Assembly: GCF_900105475.1 (NCBI RefSeq) | Contig: NZ_LT629777.1 | Coordinates: 3,906,001-3,970,000 of the forward strand | Direction of reading: 5' to 3' | Source of the DNA: Pseudomonas asplenii | Lineage (GTDB): Bacteria; Pseudomonadota; Gammaproteobacteria; Pseudomonadales; Pseudomonadaceae | Length of the DNA: 64,000 bases | Shown here: positions 1 to 7,783 of the stretch, piece by piece | How the letters are laid out: every line of letters starts with the position of its first letter | Position numbering within the stretch: the first letter of the stretch is position 1 | Notes under the pieces: generated by a model | The model's database searches: none | What the model saw: the letters and a program-made list of their open reading frames with translations, nothing else | What the model was told of the DNA's origin: nothing | Program-made: the position numbers and the translations under genes

Positions 1-42
1 GCAGCGAGCGCATTTCACGGGTTCAATTGCCGGTTGGTTCAT
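1..42 (-). CDS. N-terminal fragment of a small protein (continues beyond window)
   Basis: A reading frame starts with ATG at 42 on the minus strand, 8-9 bases downstream of a strong GGAGG site (about 51-57), and runs off the left edge. Only 14 residues are visible (MNQPAIEPVKCARC), ending in a CxxC pair that could be half of a zinc knuckle. It is transcribed in the same direction as the prophage left-arm genes and is probably another small phage gene. The fragment is too short to name a family. Confidence 0.5.
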   Translation of the reverse strand, partial: MNQPAIEPVKCARC

Positions 43-670
43 CACGTGTTCCTCCAGTGGTTTCCCAGATGCCACTCATGGAATGGCACCTGGTGAAACC
101 CCGGACCCGCTACTGGCGACGGTCCGGGCTTGTTGCGTCAACAATGTCCGCTGCGCTCTGCCACCGACGGCTTTGCGCTTCATGTGTTCGGCCTTGAGCT
201 TCCCTCGCATCACGCGTCAGTCGGAGTCAGCGTGATGGTCATCGGGTGCAGATATTCGCTACGCGACAGTCAACTGCAGCTCGGCGGCGCAGATAGGTAG
301 GGCAGTTCGTCGCGGGGTGCCGGTCCGTTTTCCGGCTGGGCTTGCTACTTCATTGGCAGGGTCCTCCTCTGTTGTTTGTTCCTCCCCATGCGCGGTGCCG
401 GAGTCCTCTCTCTGGCCGGGTCACACATTTCGTGGACGGTGTTCTTCCCGGCTGGCTGCTTGGTTTGGCGTCCCCCAATGAGTGAGGTCCGGCAGCTATC
501 CAGAGGCTGCGTGGTCGACGACTTAGCTTGTTCCGACCCAGGTTCTGCCCGGGTGCGTCGAGGTGGTCACGTCAGGTTGTGTAAAGAGCGGCGCAGCTTT
601 CGCTGCTGGCCGGCGGGGTGGGTGCTGGCTTGAGGTGGAATATAGGAGTTCCCATATTTTTTATTGGAGG
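43..670. other. Gene-less stretch in prophage left arm
   Basis: About 630 bases with no convincing gene. Open frames are short, lack Shine-Dalgarno sites and have poor codon use. A hairpin with 8-bp arms lies at 100-107/121-128 (cccggacc/ggtccggg), upstream of the small minus-strand gene at the window edge. It may be a leader structure. Nothing else is recognisable. Confidence 0.4.
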
Positions 671-698
671 CGATAAAAAGCCCGCGCTCAGCGGGCTC
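671..698 (-). terminator. Rho-independent terminator of the DUF1654 gene
   Basis: GC-rich stem (gcccgc...gcgggc) read on the minus strand and followed by a T-run, directly after the TAA stop of the DUF1654 gene at 701. Confidence 0.8.
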
Positions 699-700
699 AT

Positions 701-952
701 TTATGTGTCGCAGTACTCTCGCCATCCGATCCTGACCTGGTCGGCTCCCAGGGATTCCACTCTCACACCAGCGGTTTCACTGATTTCGTCCAGCAGGCGT
801 TGCCAGTCTTCCGGGTTTTCGTGTTCAAGCCTGGCAACGGTCACCGCCTGGACTTTCTGGACCTTGGGTGAGGCGATGAGGGATTGCAGGCGCCGGCCCA
901 CGGACTCGTAGGAGGAGGGCGGTTTGCTGGTTGTGAACGCAAGGTGCGGCAT
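701..952 (-). CDS. DUF1654 domain protein
   Basis: This 83-residue protein matches the DUF1654 family common in Pseudomonas genomes and prophages. The hallmark SSYExxGxRLQ opening is followed by an xxAQxVTVxRLE-type core and the VRIGW ending. The start MPHLAF at 952 is chosen over an upstream in-frame ATG because the longer form would run through the LexA box. The gene stands alone between two minus-strand terminators. A near-consensus LexA operator lies 18 bases upstream of the start, so SOS control is likely. The molecular function of the family is not established. Confidence 0.8.
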   Translation of the reverse strand: MPHLAFTTSKPPSSYESVGRRLQSLIASPKVQKVQAVTVARLEHENPEDWQRLLDEISETAGVRVESLGADQVRIGWREYCDT

Positions 953-969
953 GTGGTATTCCTTACCGA

Positions 970-989
970 TACTGTATTTATGAACAGTA
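970..989. promoter_or_regulatory. LexA box (SOS operator)
   Basis: tactgtatttatgaacagta matches the gamma-proteobacterial consensus TACTGT-N8-ACAGTA (CTG-N10-CAG) and is nearly a perfect dyad. It sits immediately upstream of the DUF1654 start, where LexA would block transcription. Confidence 0.85.
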
Positions 990-1076
990 TTTGTAAGGCT
1001 CCAGCTTGGCAATGGGACAGGCTAGATATTTATGCGTTTATGCATATTTAGATTGTAATATGATCCATTCAGACAT

Positions 1077-1101
1077 GAAAAAGCCCGCGCTTGGCGGGCT
1101 T
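1077..1101 (-). terminator. Rho-independent terminator
   Basis: Stem gcccgc/gcgggc (1083-1088/1094-1099) with a T-run on the minus strand (aaaaa at 1078-1082 on plus). It follows the stop of the superinfection-immunity-like gene. Confidence 0.8.
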
Positions 1102-1117
1102 CTCTTGACCTGGTAGC

Positions 1118-1540
1118 TCAGGCTGGGTCAAGTTCTGACCCGCAATACCTGCACTTGATTGCTGCAGCTTTCACTGACTCTGCGCAATAGGGGTAGTCTT
1201 TCATGTCTGTAGAAGGGGCTGGCGCTTGATAGATCGATGCTGGAATTCCACTTGCCATTGCGCGCTCAATCGGAGTCGGCCTGCTGAGTACCCATACGAA
1301 AGCTGCGACCCATCCTATAAGGGTCCATCCGGCCAGGAGATTCAAGGCGAAGATCGCGGCAGCTTTCGGGTGCTCATTGACAGCACAAATGGCGGGGTAG
1401 AAGTACAGTGTAAGGGCAGAGGGAAAGAAAATTATCAGTGCAAGAATGCCAATTCCGTTACGGGGTCCGCCGTCGAGGTTCCCCATGTGAAACGTTACAA
1501 AGCAAACGAGAGCAAGGCACAGTAGGCCGACAATCTTCAT
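1118..1540 (-). CDS. Superinfection immunity-like membrane protein with C-terminal zinc ribbon
   Basis: About 140 residues. Three hydrophobic segments fill the first 90 residues. The stretch around NEHPKAAAIFALNLLAGWTLIGWVAAFVW matches in pattern the T4 Imm-like superinfection immunity family (small inner-membrane proteins). The C-terminal tail resembles a zinc ribbon normally written CPYCAE-x(n)-CxxC. Here the first cysteine is Tyr (DYPYCAES) and the CRYCG half is intact, so only three of four ligands remain. The ATG at 1540 has a GGAG site 8 bases upstream. An in-frame GTG at 1549 is the alternative start. Its position among prophage moron genes fits a role in excluding related phages, but that is inference. 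Confidence 0.7.
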   Translation of the reverse strand: MKIVGLLCLALVCFVTFHMGNLDGGPRNGIGILALIIFFPSALTLYFYPAICAVNEHPKAAAIFALNLLAGWTLIGWVAAFVWVLSRPTPIERAMASGIPASIYQAPAPSTDMKDYPYCAESVKAAAIKCRYCGSELDPA

Positions 1541-1701
1541 CAAAAACACTCCATGTCAGGAGTGAGCATGTTACCAGTTGAGGTCTGGTGCCACCATGTC
1601 AGTGGCCTCGTGTGGTAGGCCGGAAACAAGAAGCCCTGCGCTGGGCCGAGCCCTGGAGAATTGGTTTGAATAAACCAAGAGATTGGTGAAGGCAAAGCTT
1701 G

Positions 1702-2181
1702 CTAGCGTTCTAGGTCATCCTTTAGGTCTTTAAGGCGACGATCTAGGTCGGCAGCAGTAGCCATGAATTTTTTGATGAATGGGTCGTCGGGTGGGAGCTG
1801 GCTTCGGCTGGCGACCTGGAAGTTTGCGCCGGTGGTCTCAACTTTCAACCGCAGAACATCGGTGCTGGCACCGTGCCACAAAATCTTTTCGTATCGAGAT
1901 ACCGAGACAGACAGCTCCCGAAGATGCTGTACCAGCATCAAACCATCTCTTGCGCTGACATTTTCGGGCTGGAGCCAGTAGCTCATAGCTAGAGTGCGAA
2001 TCTCCGTTACGATAGACATTATCGCTTCGATTCGGCTCAGGGAGTAGTTCAGTTTTTGCTTCCGAGAACTTCTCCATTCATTGAAAAACTGCCAGGCCAA
2101 GCTGATGCTTGCAAGAATGAATGCTCCCCAAGTAGGCCAATCCCCGATCTCGACCCCTCCAGATTCAGGCGTTGGCGTCAT
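1702..2181 (-). CDS. Membrane-anchored helical protein of the STAS-ATPase operon
   Basis: About 159 residues. One N-terminal transmembrane helix (roughly residues 14-32, WGAFILASISLAWQFF) is followed by a charged helical cytoplasmic region that ends in a short coiled coil rich in Asp, Leu and Lys. I recognise no family. It is the third gene of a minus-strand operon and its start lies inside the end of the DUF4325 gene. An ATG at 2202 is possible, but neither start has a good Shine-Dalgarno site, which suggests translational coupling. By position it is a candidate membrane effector or partner of the two upstream STAS proteins. Confidence 0.65.
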   Translation of the reverse strand: MTPTPESGGVEIGDWPTWGAFILASISLAWQFFNEWRSSRKQKLNYSLSRIEAIMSIVTEIRTLAMSYWLQPENVSARDGLMLVQHLRELSVSVSRYEKILWHGASTDVLRLKVETTGANFQVASRSQLPPDDPFIKKFMATAADLDRRLKDLKDDLER

Positions 2182-2485
2182 TGATGTAAATCCAAATTTC
2201 ATCGATCAAGGAGGGCTCATCATTGGATTTGAATTTCAGCTTTTTTCTCAAAACCTCTGGTTTCATGTGGTGATTCCGCACTAGCCCACCGAATGCTTCC
2301 TCTAGAAACGATGAGCCATAGCCCATCGCGCCATCCAAATCAATTTCCACAACGTCGTGTCTATTGAGAAATGGAGCGACAAAGTCATCCCGAAAAACCT
2401 CTCCGGAGTATTTTCCGTCTCGGCGGTACCGACCGGCTGGGTACTCGCTAAATTGTTTCTTAACGCTAATGGAGCCCACGTTCAT
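2165..2485 (-). CDS. STAS-like DUF4325 protein
   Basis: This 106-residue protein carries the DUF4325/STAS-like signature GYGSSFLEEAFGGLVR at about residues 55-70, preceded by an acidic VVEIDLDG strand. The ATG at 2485 has a GGAG site 5 bases upstream inside a 10-base gap after the STAS-ATPase stop, so the two are co-transcribed. DUF4325 proteins are usually encoded beside GHKL ATPases. The pairing resembles anti-sigma/anti-anti-sigma partner switching, in which a STAS protein is bound or phosphorylated by the ATPase. The target here is unknown. Confidence 0.8.
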   Translation of the reverse strand: MNVGSISVKKQFSEYPAGRYRRDGKYSGEVFRDDFVAPFLNRHDVVEIDLDGAMGYGSSFLEEAFGGLVRNHHMKPEVLRKKLKFKSNDEPSLIDEIWIYINDANA

Positions 2486-2495
2486 TTCTCCATAC

Positions 2496-3551
2496 CTACT
2501 TTTTGAGTGGAATTGACCACTGAATAACTGTGCCCATAATCGAGCGTTTATACGTATAGCTCCTCGGGGGGAGCTTCCCAGGCCGGAAATCTTTCCTGAT
2601 GCAGCCGGCATTACTGTGGATTGTGAGTACGCCGCCGAGTTCCTCTGCTGCCATGGCGATGTTTTTGAGACCTTTTCCTCGATGCATAAGCTCTGTGCGG
2701 GTTCGGCCCACCTCAAACGCACGCTTGATCATTCTCACGTCCTTTTTTGCGCTAGAGAGTGCAAGCGTGACTATGTCGCCTGCCTCCTCTGTCCAGCTTT
2801 TCGGAAGGCTGCGAGGGATCCCGATGCCAAGATCGCAAAAGTTCACGTGGAGCCAGTCGTCCAGTACCTCGGCAAAAAGCCACCATCGTCTCGCATCTGC
2901 CTCCTCATCCTTACCACTCAGCCGATCGCCGCGCAACTCAATGTAGGCGTGGTGAACGGAATTATCCATAGCTTCCTCAACACCAACGACAACCCTCCGA
3001 TAGCTTTTGGGGATTTGGGCTTTGATCCCTTTTAGGATGGGGTCCGCTTGGAGAGGCGAAACGTCAATTCCGCTGGCGTAACGCCAGTGGTAGACATCAT
3101 GATCTGCTTCTGTAATTTCCAGGCGGTGGTCTTTGCCCAGGAGCCTGAGTAGACCTATTTGCTGGAATACTTTTTCTACATTCTCATTCTCTGGATAGGT
3201 GCAGGAAATAACATGAGCGCCGACCGATCGCACCATCCTGTCGATTTCCGCCACTAGCAGGAGCGTACCGCAGCTATGAACCACTTCCGTCTTCTTGAAA
3301 TCAATTTGTATACGGCCGCCCTGGGTGGCAGCCTTTCGAAGACATCGTAGAAAACCCACCAGATCATCTCGGCATTCGTTATCTAGCAGGCGGATTTGCT
3401 TGGGCGCTGCAAGCGATCTTGGCTTGGCCACAGCCAATGCAGTCTTAGTACGCCGGCGTTGCGGTGCTGGAGCATTCCTTGCTTTCTGGGCCTCTCTGAA
3501 GCGACGAATTCGACCCATTCTGATGCGTTGCTGCGTGCTAATCCTTTTCAT
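2496..3551 (-). CDS. STAS domain-GHKL ATPase fusion protein
   Basis: 351 residues. A basic tail (1-45) is followed by a STAS-like domain (about 50-150) and a GHKL/HATPase_c domain (about 175-349). ATPase motifs are complete: N-box E192/E193-x-N197, G1 box DLGIGIP (240-246), G2 box RGKGL (291-295) and a final GTVIQWSIPL strand. There is no HisKA domain or phospho-accepting His, so it is not an ordinary sensor kinase. It heads a three-gene operon with the DUF4325 protein and a membrane protein, in the moron region of a prophage left of the CI repressor. A phage-exclusion or signalling role is plausible but unproven. Confidence 0.85.
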   Translation of the reverse strand: MKRISTQQRIRMGRIRRFREAQKARNAPAPQRRRTKTALAVAKPRSLAAPKQIRLLDNECRDDLVGFLRCLRKAATQGGRIQIDFKKTEVVHSCGTLLLVAEIDRMVRSVGAHVISCTYPENENVEKVFQQIGLLRLLGKDHRLEITEADHDVYHWRYASGIDVSPLQADPILKGIKAQIPKSYRRVVVGVEEAMDNSVHHAYIELRGDRLSGKDEEADARRWWLFAEVLDDWLHVNFCDLGIGIPRSLPKSWTEEAGDIVTLALSSAKKDVRMIKRAFEVGRTRTELMHRGKGLKNIAMAAEELGGVLTIHSNAGCIRKDFRPGKLPPRSYTYKRSIMGTVIQWSIPLKK

Positions 3552-3659
3552 GGCACCTGCTCAAACGGGGGGGCAAGAATGGGGCAGAATCCTCAGATGG
3601 CGTGTATCGCTGAATTTTTTGGATTTGGTTAGAAGTGTAGGGCTTGTCTCCTTGTCTGC

Positions 3660-4316
3660 TCAGTAAAACTTCTGCAGTGCCTGCACCACCACACCCACGA
3701 TCCGGCAGTTCTCGTTGAAAGGCTGAATCGGGTACCCAGGGTTCAGCGGCTTCAGGAACCACTGCCCACCGTCGCTCACCAGTTTCTTGAATGTCGCCTC
3801 GTTGCTGTCTGGCAGCTTGGCCACCACCAGCTTGCCGGACAGTGCCTCGGCCTCGGTGTCCACCAGGATCAGCGTGCCTTCGGTGATGCTCTGGCCGGCC
3901 GGCGCCGTCATCGAGTCGCTCTTGACCTTCAGCCAGAACGCCGGACCCTTCGAATCGTATTCCGAGTATTCATAGGTGTCAGAAATACCGGCCGGGTAGG
4001 GCTCGACCGCCTCGGCCCAGGAGCCGGCGGCAACCCAACTGACTACTGGATACCTGAATGACTTGGCAGGTTGGGCGGCCATGGTGACGTTGGCTTCCTC
4101 TCTGGGGGAGGCGAGCATAGAGCCGGCCCCATCAGACAGCCACATGGCATCGACGCCACATACCTCTGCGATTTTCACCAGGTGCGAGGTGGCCTTCGAT
4201 TTTCCGCGCTCAAGGTCGGAAATCGAGGTCTGGGTGATCCCGGCCTTCTGAGCAAGCTCGGTCTGATTGAGATTGGCATGCCTGCGGGCAGCTTTTAAGC
4301 GGTCTTTGAATTCCAT
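3660..4316 (-). CDS. Phage CI-type repressor (HTH_3 + peptidase S24)
   Basis: 218 residues. The Xre-type helix-turn-helix is at about 5-60 (NQTELAQKAGITQTSISDLERGKS). The LexA/CI-like S24 domain (about 90-215) has nucleophile Ser135 in KSDSM, general-base Lys167 in VVAK and a probable Ala98-Gly99 self-cleavage site in VAAG. It should repress lytic promoters and be inactivated by RecA during SOS. It is divergent from cro across an 88-bp operator region. The MEFKD start at 4316 is preferred, because upstream frame extensions would cover the operators. Confidence 0.92.
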   Translation of the reverse strand: MEFKDRLKAARRHANLNQTELAQKAGITQTSISDLERGKSKATSHLVKIAEVCGVDAMWLSDGAGSMLASPREEANVTMAAQPAKSFRYPVVSWVAAGSWAEAVEPYPAGISDTYEYSEYDSKGPAFWLKVKSDSMTAPAGQSITEGTLILVDTEAEALSGKLVVAKLPDSNEATFKKLVSDGGQWFLKPLNPGYPIQPFNENCRIVGVVVQALQKFY

Positions 4317-4404
4317 TTCGGGAGTATTACGGGCGCTCCCATATCCTTGCAAATCGGTATTCCCATAACCATACCATATGGGTATTCCCGTATGGAGGGG
4401 CAGC
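4317..4404. promoter_or_regulatory. CI/Cro operator-promoter region
   Basis: 88 bp between divergent repressor and cro genes. Related copies of a tattcccrta-type half-site occur in both orientations (tattacgggcgctcccata near 4325; ggtattcccataacc near 4356; catatgggtattcccgtatg near 4375-4394). They look like a set of two or three operators controlling both promoters. Confidence 0.7.
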
Positions 4405-4620
4405 ATGAACACTATCTACAAGGACCTCGTTGCCTTCTTCGGCACGCAAGAGGCCACGGCAGAAAAACTGAGCGTCGATCAAAGCACCGTTTCCGGCTGG
4501 GTCCGTGAAAAGCACGGCATGTCTCCATTGGTTGCCAAGCGAGCGGAAAAGATGACTGCCGGCGCTTTCAAGAAGGAGGCGCTTTGCCCGTCGTTCCCCT
4601 GGGAGGAGCTTGCGGCGTAA
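4405..4620 (+). CDS. Cro-like / YdaS-type phage regulator
   Basis: 71 residues. A helix-turn-helix spans about residues 14-40 (QEATAEKLSVDQSTVSGW), typical of small Cro/YdaS antirepressor-side regulators. The ATG at 4405 follows a GGAGGGG site. It is the first rightward gene, divergent from the CI repressor, so it is expected to favour lytic development. No replication genes follow it, in line with a degraded prophage. Confidence 0.85.
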   Translation: MNTIYKDLVAFFGTQEATAEKLSVDQSTVSGWVREKHGMSPLVAKRAEKMTAGAFKKEALCPSFPWEELAA

Positions 4621-4848
4621 GAGCCGGGTCCATCCGCTATTCCATGTGGCCAGTATCGACCTTCCTGGCCTGCGCGGTAAGAAACCTGAAGTCGCTGGAG
4701 TTTTATCCAGTGCCAGGCAGGCGCCTGCAGCGACCCGAAAGATTCCACATGCGAAAACTTTTTGTGACGGCAGGCGGGCAGGGATTGGTGGTTCTGGAGC
4801 AGTGGCTTCGCACTATTTATGCGAGCGGACCGGGAATCACTCAGGCAC

Positions 4849-4874
4849 AAAAAAGCCGACGGACGAGGTCGGCT
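4849..4874 (-). terminator. Terminator-like hairpin facing left, after cro
   Basis: Stem gccgac/gtcggc (4855-4860/4868-4873) with six A on the plus strand, so it reads as a terminator for leftward transcription. No leftward gene precedes it. The 285 bases between cro and the next gene hold no convincing reading frame, so this may be a scar of deleted phage DNA. Confidence 0.5.
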
Positions 4875-4905
4875 GATTCGATAACACAGATGTGGGACCA
4901 ATTAT

Positions 4906-5511
4906 ATGCAAACACAGACACAGATCAATAGCCCCGTCGGCTTGGCTCCACGAAATGGCGATCGCGAAAACGTGGCGCGCACGATGTCGTCGCGGGAGAT
5001 CGCAGAGCTGGTAGGCGTGGTGGTGCAGACCACAGAGCGCGGGCCTACGGCCAATCACGCGGTACACGGAGCCTTGGCTGGGCACATTCAGTCGGTGATC
5101 GCCCGGCTTCATCCGCAGATACGTGTATTCGGTGACTTCATGTACGCGGCCGAGCAGAGCGACGACATTCGCGAAGCAGCTGAAGAAGTGGTGTTCCGCC
5201 TGGTGCAAACCAGATCGCCACGGATGACCGCTGCCAAGCGGGAAAAGCTCGAGTACGTGGTGAAGGGGGTGATGCGTCGTTATCAGTACATGCACCAAGG
5301 TGGACAGTCGACGAATGCTGATCCAATGGCCAGCCCGGAGAAGTTTCGGTCTTGGTTGTACGCCGAGATGGGTTGTCGTCTGGAGTCGTGCGCCTGGGCG
5401 CGCGACTGGGAGCCCTTCGTGCAGCGCGCTTTCGAGTGCTGCGAGGACCTTGATAGGATGGCGCTGAGCCCGATTGCGGCTGTCATTTACGATATGAAGG
5501 AAGTGGCTTAG
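4906..5511 (+). CDS. Prophage early-region protein, possibly chimeric (Rha-like start, antiterminator-like body)
   Basis: 201 residues. Residues 26-37 (TMSSREIAELVG) look like the opening of phage Rha-family regulators, but the rest of the Rha domain is missing. From about residue 65 (HPQIRVFGDFMYAAE) to the end the sequence resembles a protein common in Pseudomonas prophages at the position of the late regulator. The end overlaps the next gene (TAGTG). A fusion of two early genes by deletion is possible. Function is not assigned with confidence. Confidence 0.65.
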   Translation: MQTQTQINSPVGLAPRNGDRENVARTMSSREIAELVGVVVQTTERGPTANHAVHGALAGHIQSVIARLHPQIRVFGDFMYAAEQSDDIREAAEEVVFRLVQTRSPRMTAAKREKLEYVVKGVMRRYQYMHQGGQSTNADPMASPEKFRSWLYAEMGCRLESCAWARDWEPFVQRAFECCEDLDRMALSPIAAVIYDMKEVA

Positions 5512-5963
5512 TGGATAATCTTGAGTTTACAGCCAAGGTAGTGGAAGCAGTCGTGTGGCCCTTTGCGCTAACGATCGCGGCATCAGTTATCTACTTGAAC
5601 CGTGGACGTGGAGGTGCTTTTTTTGGAGAGCTTTTCAAACGGATAAAAGAGCTTAGCGTAGGTAATTTCAAGGTTGTACTCGCCGAGTCTTCGGCCCCAC
5701 CCACTCTGACTACTGACGTCAAGGAAACTCATTACAGAAGGTATACGAACGGAGTCTTGGTTCAGGAATTGAAATTCATATTGAGTGGGGGCATGAAATT
5801 GGACGTTACCTTACCAATCGCATTCCCAAATGAACTATTGAGCGTCCAATTCACCGGATGCGCTCCTTTGCCTATCGATAACGTAACAAGAGCGGGCTTT
5901 AGTCTTGATGCGCGAGGCTTTAAGGGCCAGGTAAGATTTGAGCTTAAGGTAGCAGGTCTGTAA
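5511..5963 (+). CDS. Prophage membrane protein of unknown function
   Basis: 150 residues from a GTG start that overlaps the previous stop. It has an N-terminal transmembrane helix (about 14-29), a short basic amphipathic segment, and a C-terminal half rich in beta-strand pattern (about 85-150: KLDVTLPIAFPNELLSVQFT) that vaguely resembles the beta-sandwich of phage tail-fibre gp53-like domains. Its AT-richer composition suggests a recently acquired moron. Confidence 0.65.
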   Translation: MDNLEFTAKVVEAVVWPFALTIAASVIYLNRGRGGAFFGELFKRIKELSVGNFKVVLAESSAPPTLTTDVKETHYRRYTNGVLVQELKFILSGGMKLDVTLPIAFPNELLSVQFTGCAPLPIDNVTRAGFSLDARGFKGQVRFELKVAGL

Positions 5964-6036
5964 CGCTTGACTTCCCGCACGGCTGACGGCATCATTTCGC
6001 CATAGTTAGTATTTTGCCTACGGCAAGTTGTTAAAT

Positions 6037-6065
6037 GAACCCGGCCAACAAGCTGGGTTTTTTAT
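6037..6065 (+). terminator. Rho-independent terminator
   Basis: Stem aacccggc/gctgggtt with a run of T after it (6058-6064), downstream of the prophage membrane-protein gene. Confidence 0.8.
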
Positions 6066-6292
6066 TGCCTGAATTTTGTGCGTAACCGTAGCCAGGGCGG
6101 CCTTCTGGGGGATCTGGACACTGATAAGCCGGTAGTGCAGTGACACGGGAAAACACCGGCAGCCCGAGCGCCTTTTCTCACACCATGCTTGAAAGGTGGC
6201 TCGTGGCCAGGCCAGCGAGATCGATGCATTGGGGCGTCGACGCTGGGATGGTCTTTGGCCGACAGCTCGGAAAGACGAGCGCACCTATTCAG

Positions 6293-6328
6293 GGCCTCAG
6301 CATTCGCTGGGGCCTTTTCGTTTTCGGT
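6293..6328 (+). terminator. Probable terminator upstream of lysis-like genes
   Basis: Nine-bp stem with one mismatch (ggcctcagc/gctggggcc) and a four-base loop, followed by ttttcgtttt. The 425 bases between 5964 and 6388 hold no other recognisable feature besides this and the terminator at 6037. Confidence 0.6.
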
Positions 6329-6388
6329 TCCCCACACCCATTGCTCCGAGCTGGGAGTGCAGCGGGGCCAATTCTTCATGGAGCGACG

Positions 6389-6760
6389 ATGGATCCTACT
6401 GACCTCGGCCCAGGCACGGCTACCTGGCTGGGCGGTAGTGCCACGGTGATACTCGGCGGGCTGCTGTGGTTGCGGAAATTCCTCTCGAAGGATGCCGCTG
6501 ACCGGGCAATGGACAATGCCGATATCGGCACTGTTCGCCGTCTCAATGAACTGCTCGACTCAGAGCGAACCGCAAGGAAGGAAGCGGAGTCCCGCGCCGA
6601 TCAGTTCGCGAAAGAGCGCAACGACCTGGCCGCTTCGGTTGGCCGCATGGAGGGGAAGATTGAAGCACTGACCAGTCAGGTCGCCCAGCTCACGGAGCGA
6701 GTGACCCTGCAGAGCGACGAGATAACCCGCCTGCGGAACAAGCTTGGAGGTGCCGTGTGA
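6389..6760 (+). CDS. Prophage holin/chemotaxis-like membrane coiled-coil protein
   Basis: 123 residues. One N-terminal transmembrane helix (about 10-28, ATWLGGSATVILGGLLWL) is followed by a long heptad-rich coiled coil (about 45-120). Proteins of this form sit at the start of the lysis module in many Pseudomonas prophages, often annotated holin or chemotaxis protein. The end overlaps the next gene by 4 bases (ATGA-type coupling). The exact lysis role is inferred from form and position. Confidence 0.65.
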   Translation: MDPTDLGPGTATWLGGSATVILGGLLWLRKFLSKDAADRAMDNADIGTVRRLNELLDSERTARKEAESRADQFAKERNDLAASVGRMEGKIEALTSQVAQLTERVTLQSDEITRLRNKLGGAV

Positions 6761-7077
6761 TGGACAGATGCGCGATGGAATTCATTGCTCGCCGCTGGTG
6801 GCGTCGGGCAGAAGTATGGGCGATCGCCATTGTGCTGGTCGCCGGCGGTACTGTGCTGGGTTATCAGGCCTGTTACTGGTCGCTTGCCGAGAAGCAGGCG
6901 ATGCAGGTCGAAGAAATCCGCAGTGCGTATGCCGCTGCTATGAACGAGCGCGACAAGCGCCTGGACGAATTGACCAGAAAGACAGGCACTGCCGTAGAGA
7001 AGGCATCGAAGGCCGCAACGACTGCCACTCAGGCGGCGGACAAGGCACTGGAAGCGGTTGATCGGGTGAGTCAGTAA
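6757..7077 (+). CDS. Prophage membrane protein (spanin-like)
   Basis: 106 residues. A transmembrane helix (about 22-41, AEVWAIAIVLVAGGTVLGY) is followed by an Ala/Lys/Glu-rich helical region in the periplasm. This is the architecture of inner-membrane spanins and related phage lysis proteins. It is translationally coupled to the preceding gene. No endolysin, terminase or structural gene follows, so the prophage ends here. An 8-bp inverted repeat (cgcgacac/gtgtcgcg, 7080-7087/7108-7115) lies just after the stop. Confidence 0.6.
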   Translation: MMDRCAMEFIARRWWRRAEVWAIAIVLVAGGTVLGYQACYWSLAEKQAMQVEEIRSAYAAAMNERDKRLDELTRKTGTAVEKASKAATTATQAADKALEAVDRVSQ

Positions 7078-7156
7078 GTCGCGACACGTTTCGCGAATCA
7101 GCAAATTGTGTCGCGGCACAAAAGCGCCCTTGTTGCCGCTCAGCGGCATCAAGAAT

Positions 7157-7594
7157 CTAGAATGGGCGCCGGTTTGTCACGATGTGAATCAACTTCTGCA
7201 GGGCTTCCGAATACTTTGTCGCCTTTACACCTTCGTCAGGTGAGCCGCCCATTGAACTCGGACCATGGCTAAAGTTGTTCAGTGTGGTGTTGATTTCTCC
7301 CCGCGCTCCGCCAGCACCAGGGGTGTACCAGAGTTCGACATTACGATTAATTCGCACCACCGTTTCAAACAACAGTGCAATTAGGTCTCCAGGGTTTTCG
7401 ATGGAAAATCCATCATTCTCCGTCAACGTTAGTTGCTCAATCGACGGTAACGTGGCGCGGTAGCGGGCCTGAGCTACGTCTCGAACCAACTCAATCATTT
7501 TCGAGATGTCAGCCTGACTGCCTGATTGTAGGTTATAGAATCGAAGCTGATCGTCTTTCAGCAGCTCTGAGGCATGGTCTAGCACTTTTTTCAT
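7157..7594 (-). CDS. Hypothetical protein
   Basis: 145 residues, soluble, mostly helical with a glycine-rich loop (PGAGGARGE at about 92-100). I recognise no family. It is transcribed toward the prophage lysis genes and marks the change from phage to accessory DNA. Codon use is AT-richer than core genes. Confidence 0.55.
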   Translation of the reverse strand: MKKVLDHASELLKDDQLRFYNLQSGSQADISKMIELVRDVAQARYRATLPSIEQLTLTENDGFSIENPGDLIALLFETVVRINRNVELWYTPGAGGARGEINTTLNNFSHGPSSMGGSPDEGVKATKYSEALQKLIHIVTNRRPF

Positions 7595-7783
7595 TGTGGA
7601 ACTCTCAAGATTGGATCCACATCAATAGCGGCATTACGCCACTAACTCAATACCTACTTTGGTACTACTTGAGACAACTTATGACAACCAAGCAACCCGA
7701 CTGGGGCGATCGAATGAGCCTACCGGGCCTGGTGCTGTCATAGCATGAGGTGAGGCACCTGCAGCTGATCCGGGCTGCTTAGC

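Noticed and set aside
78..212. Short basic reading frame on the minus strand upstream of the edge gene
   Set aside because: About 45 codons, no Shine-Dalgarno site, and the hairpin at 100-128 lies inside it.
376..633. Plus-strand open frame of 85 codons
   Set aside because: No RBS, no family resemblance and unlike Pseudomonas codon use, in a region with no other plus-strand genes.
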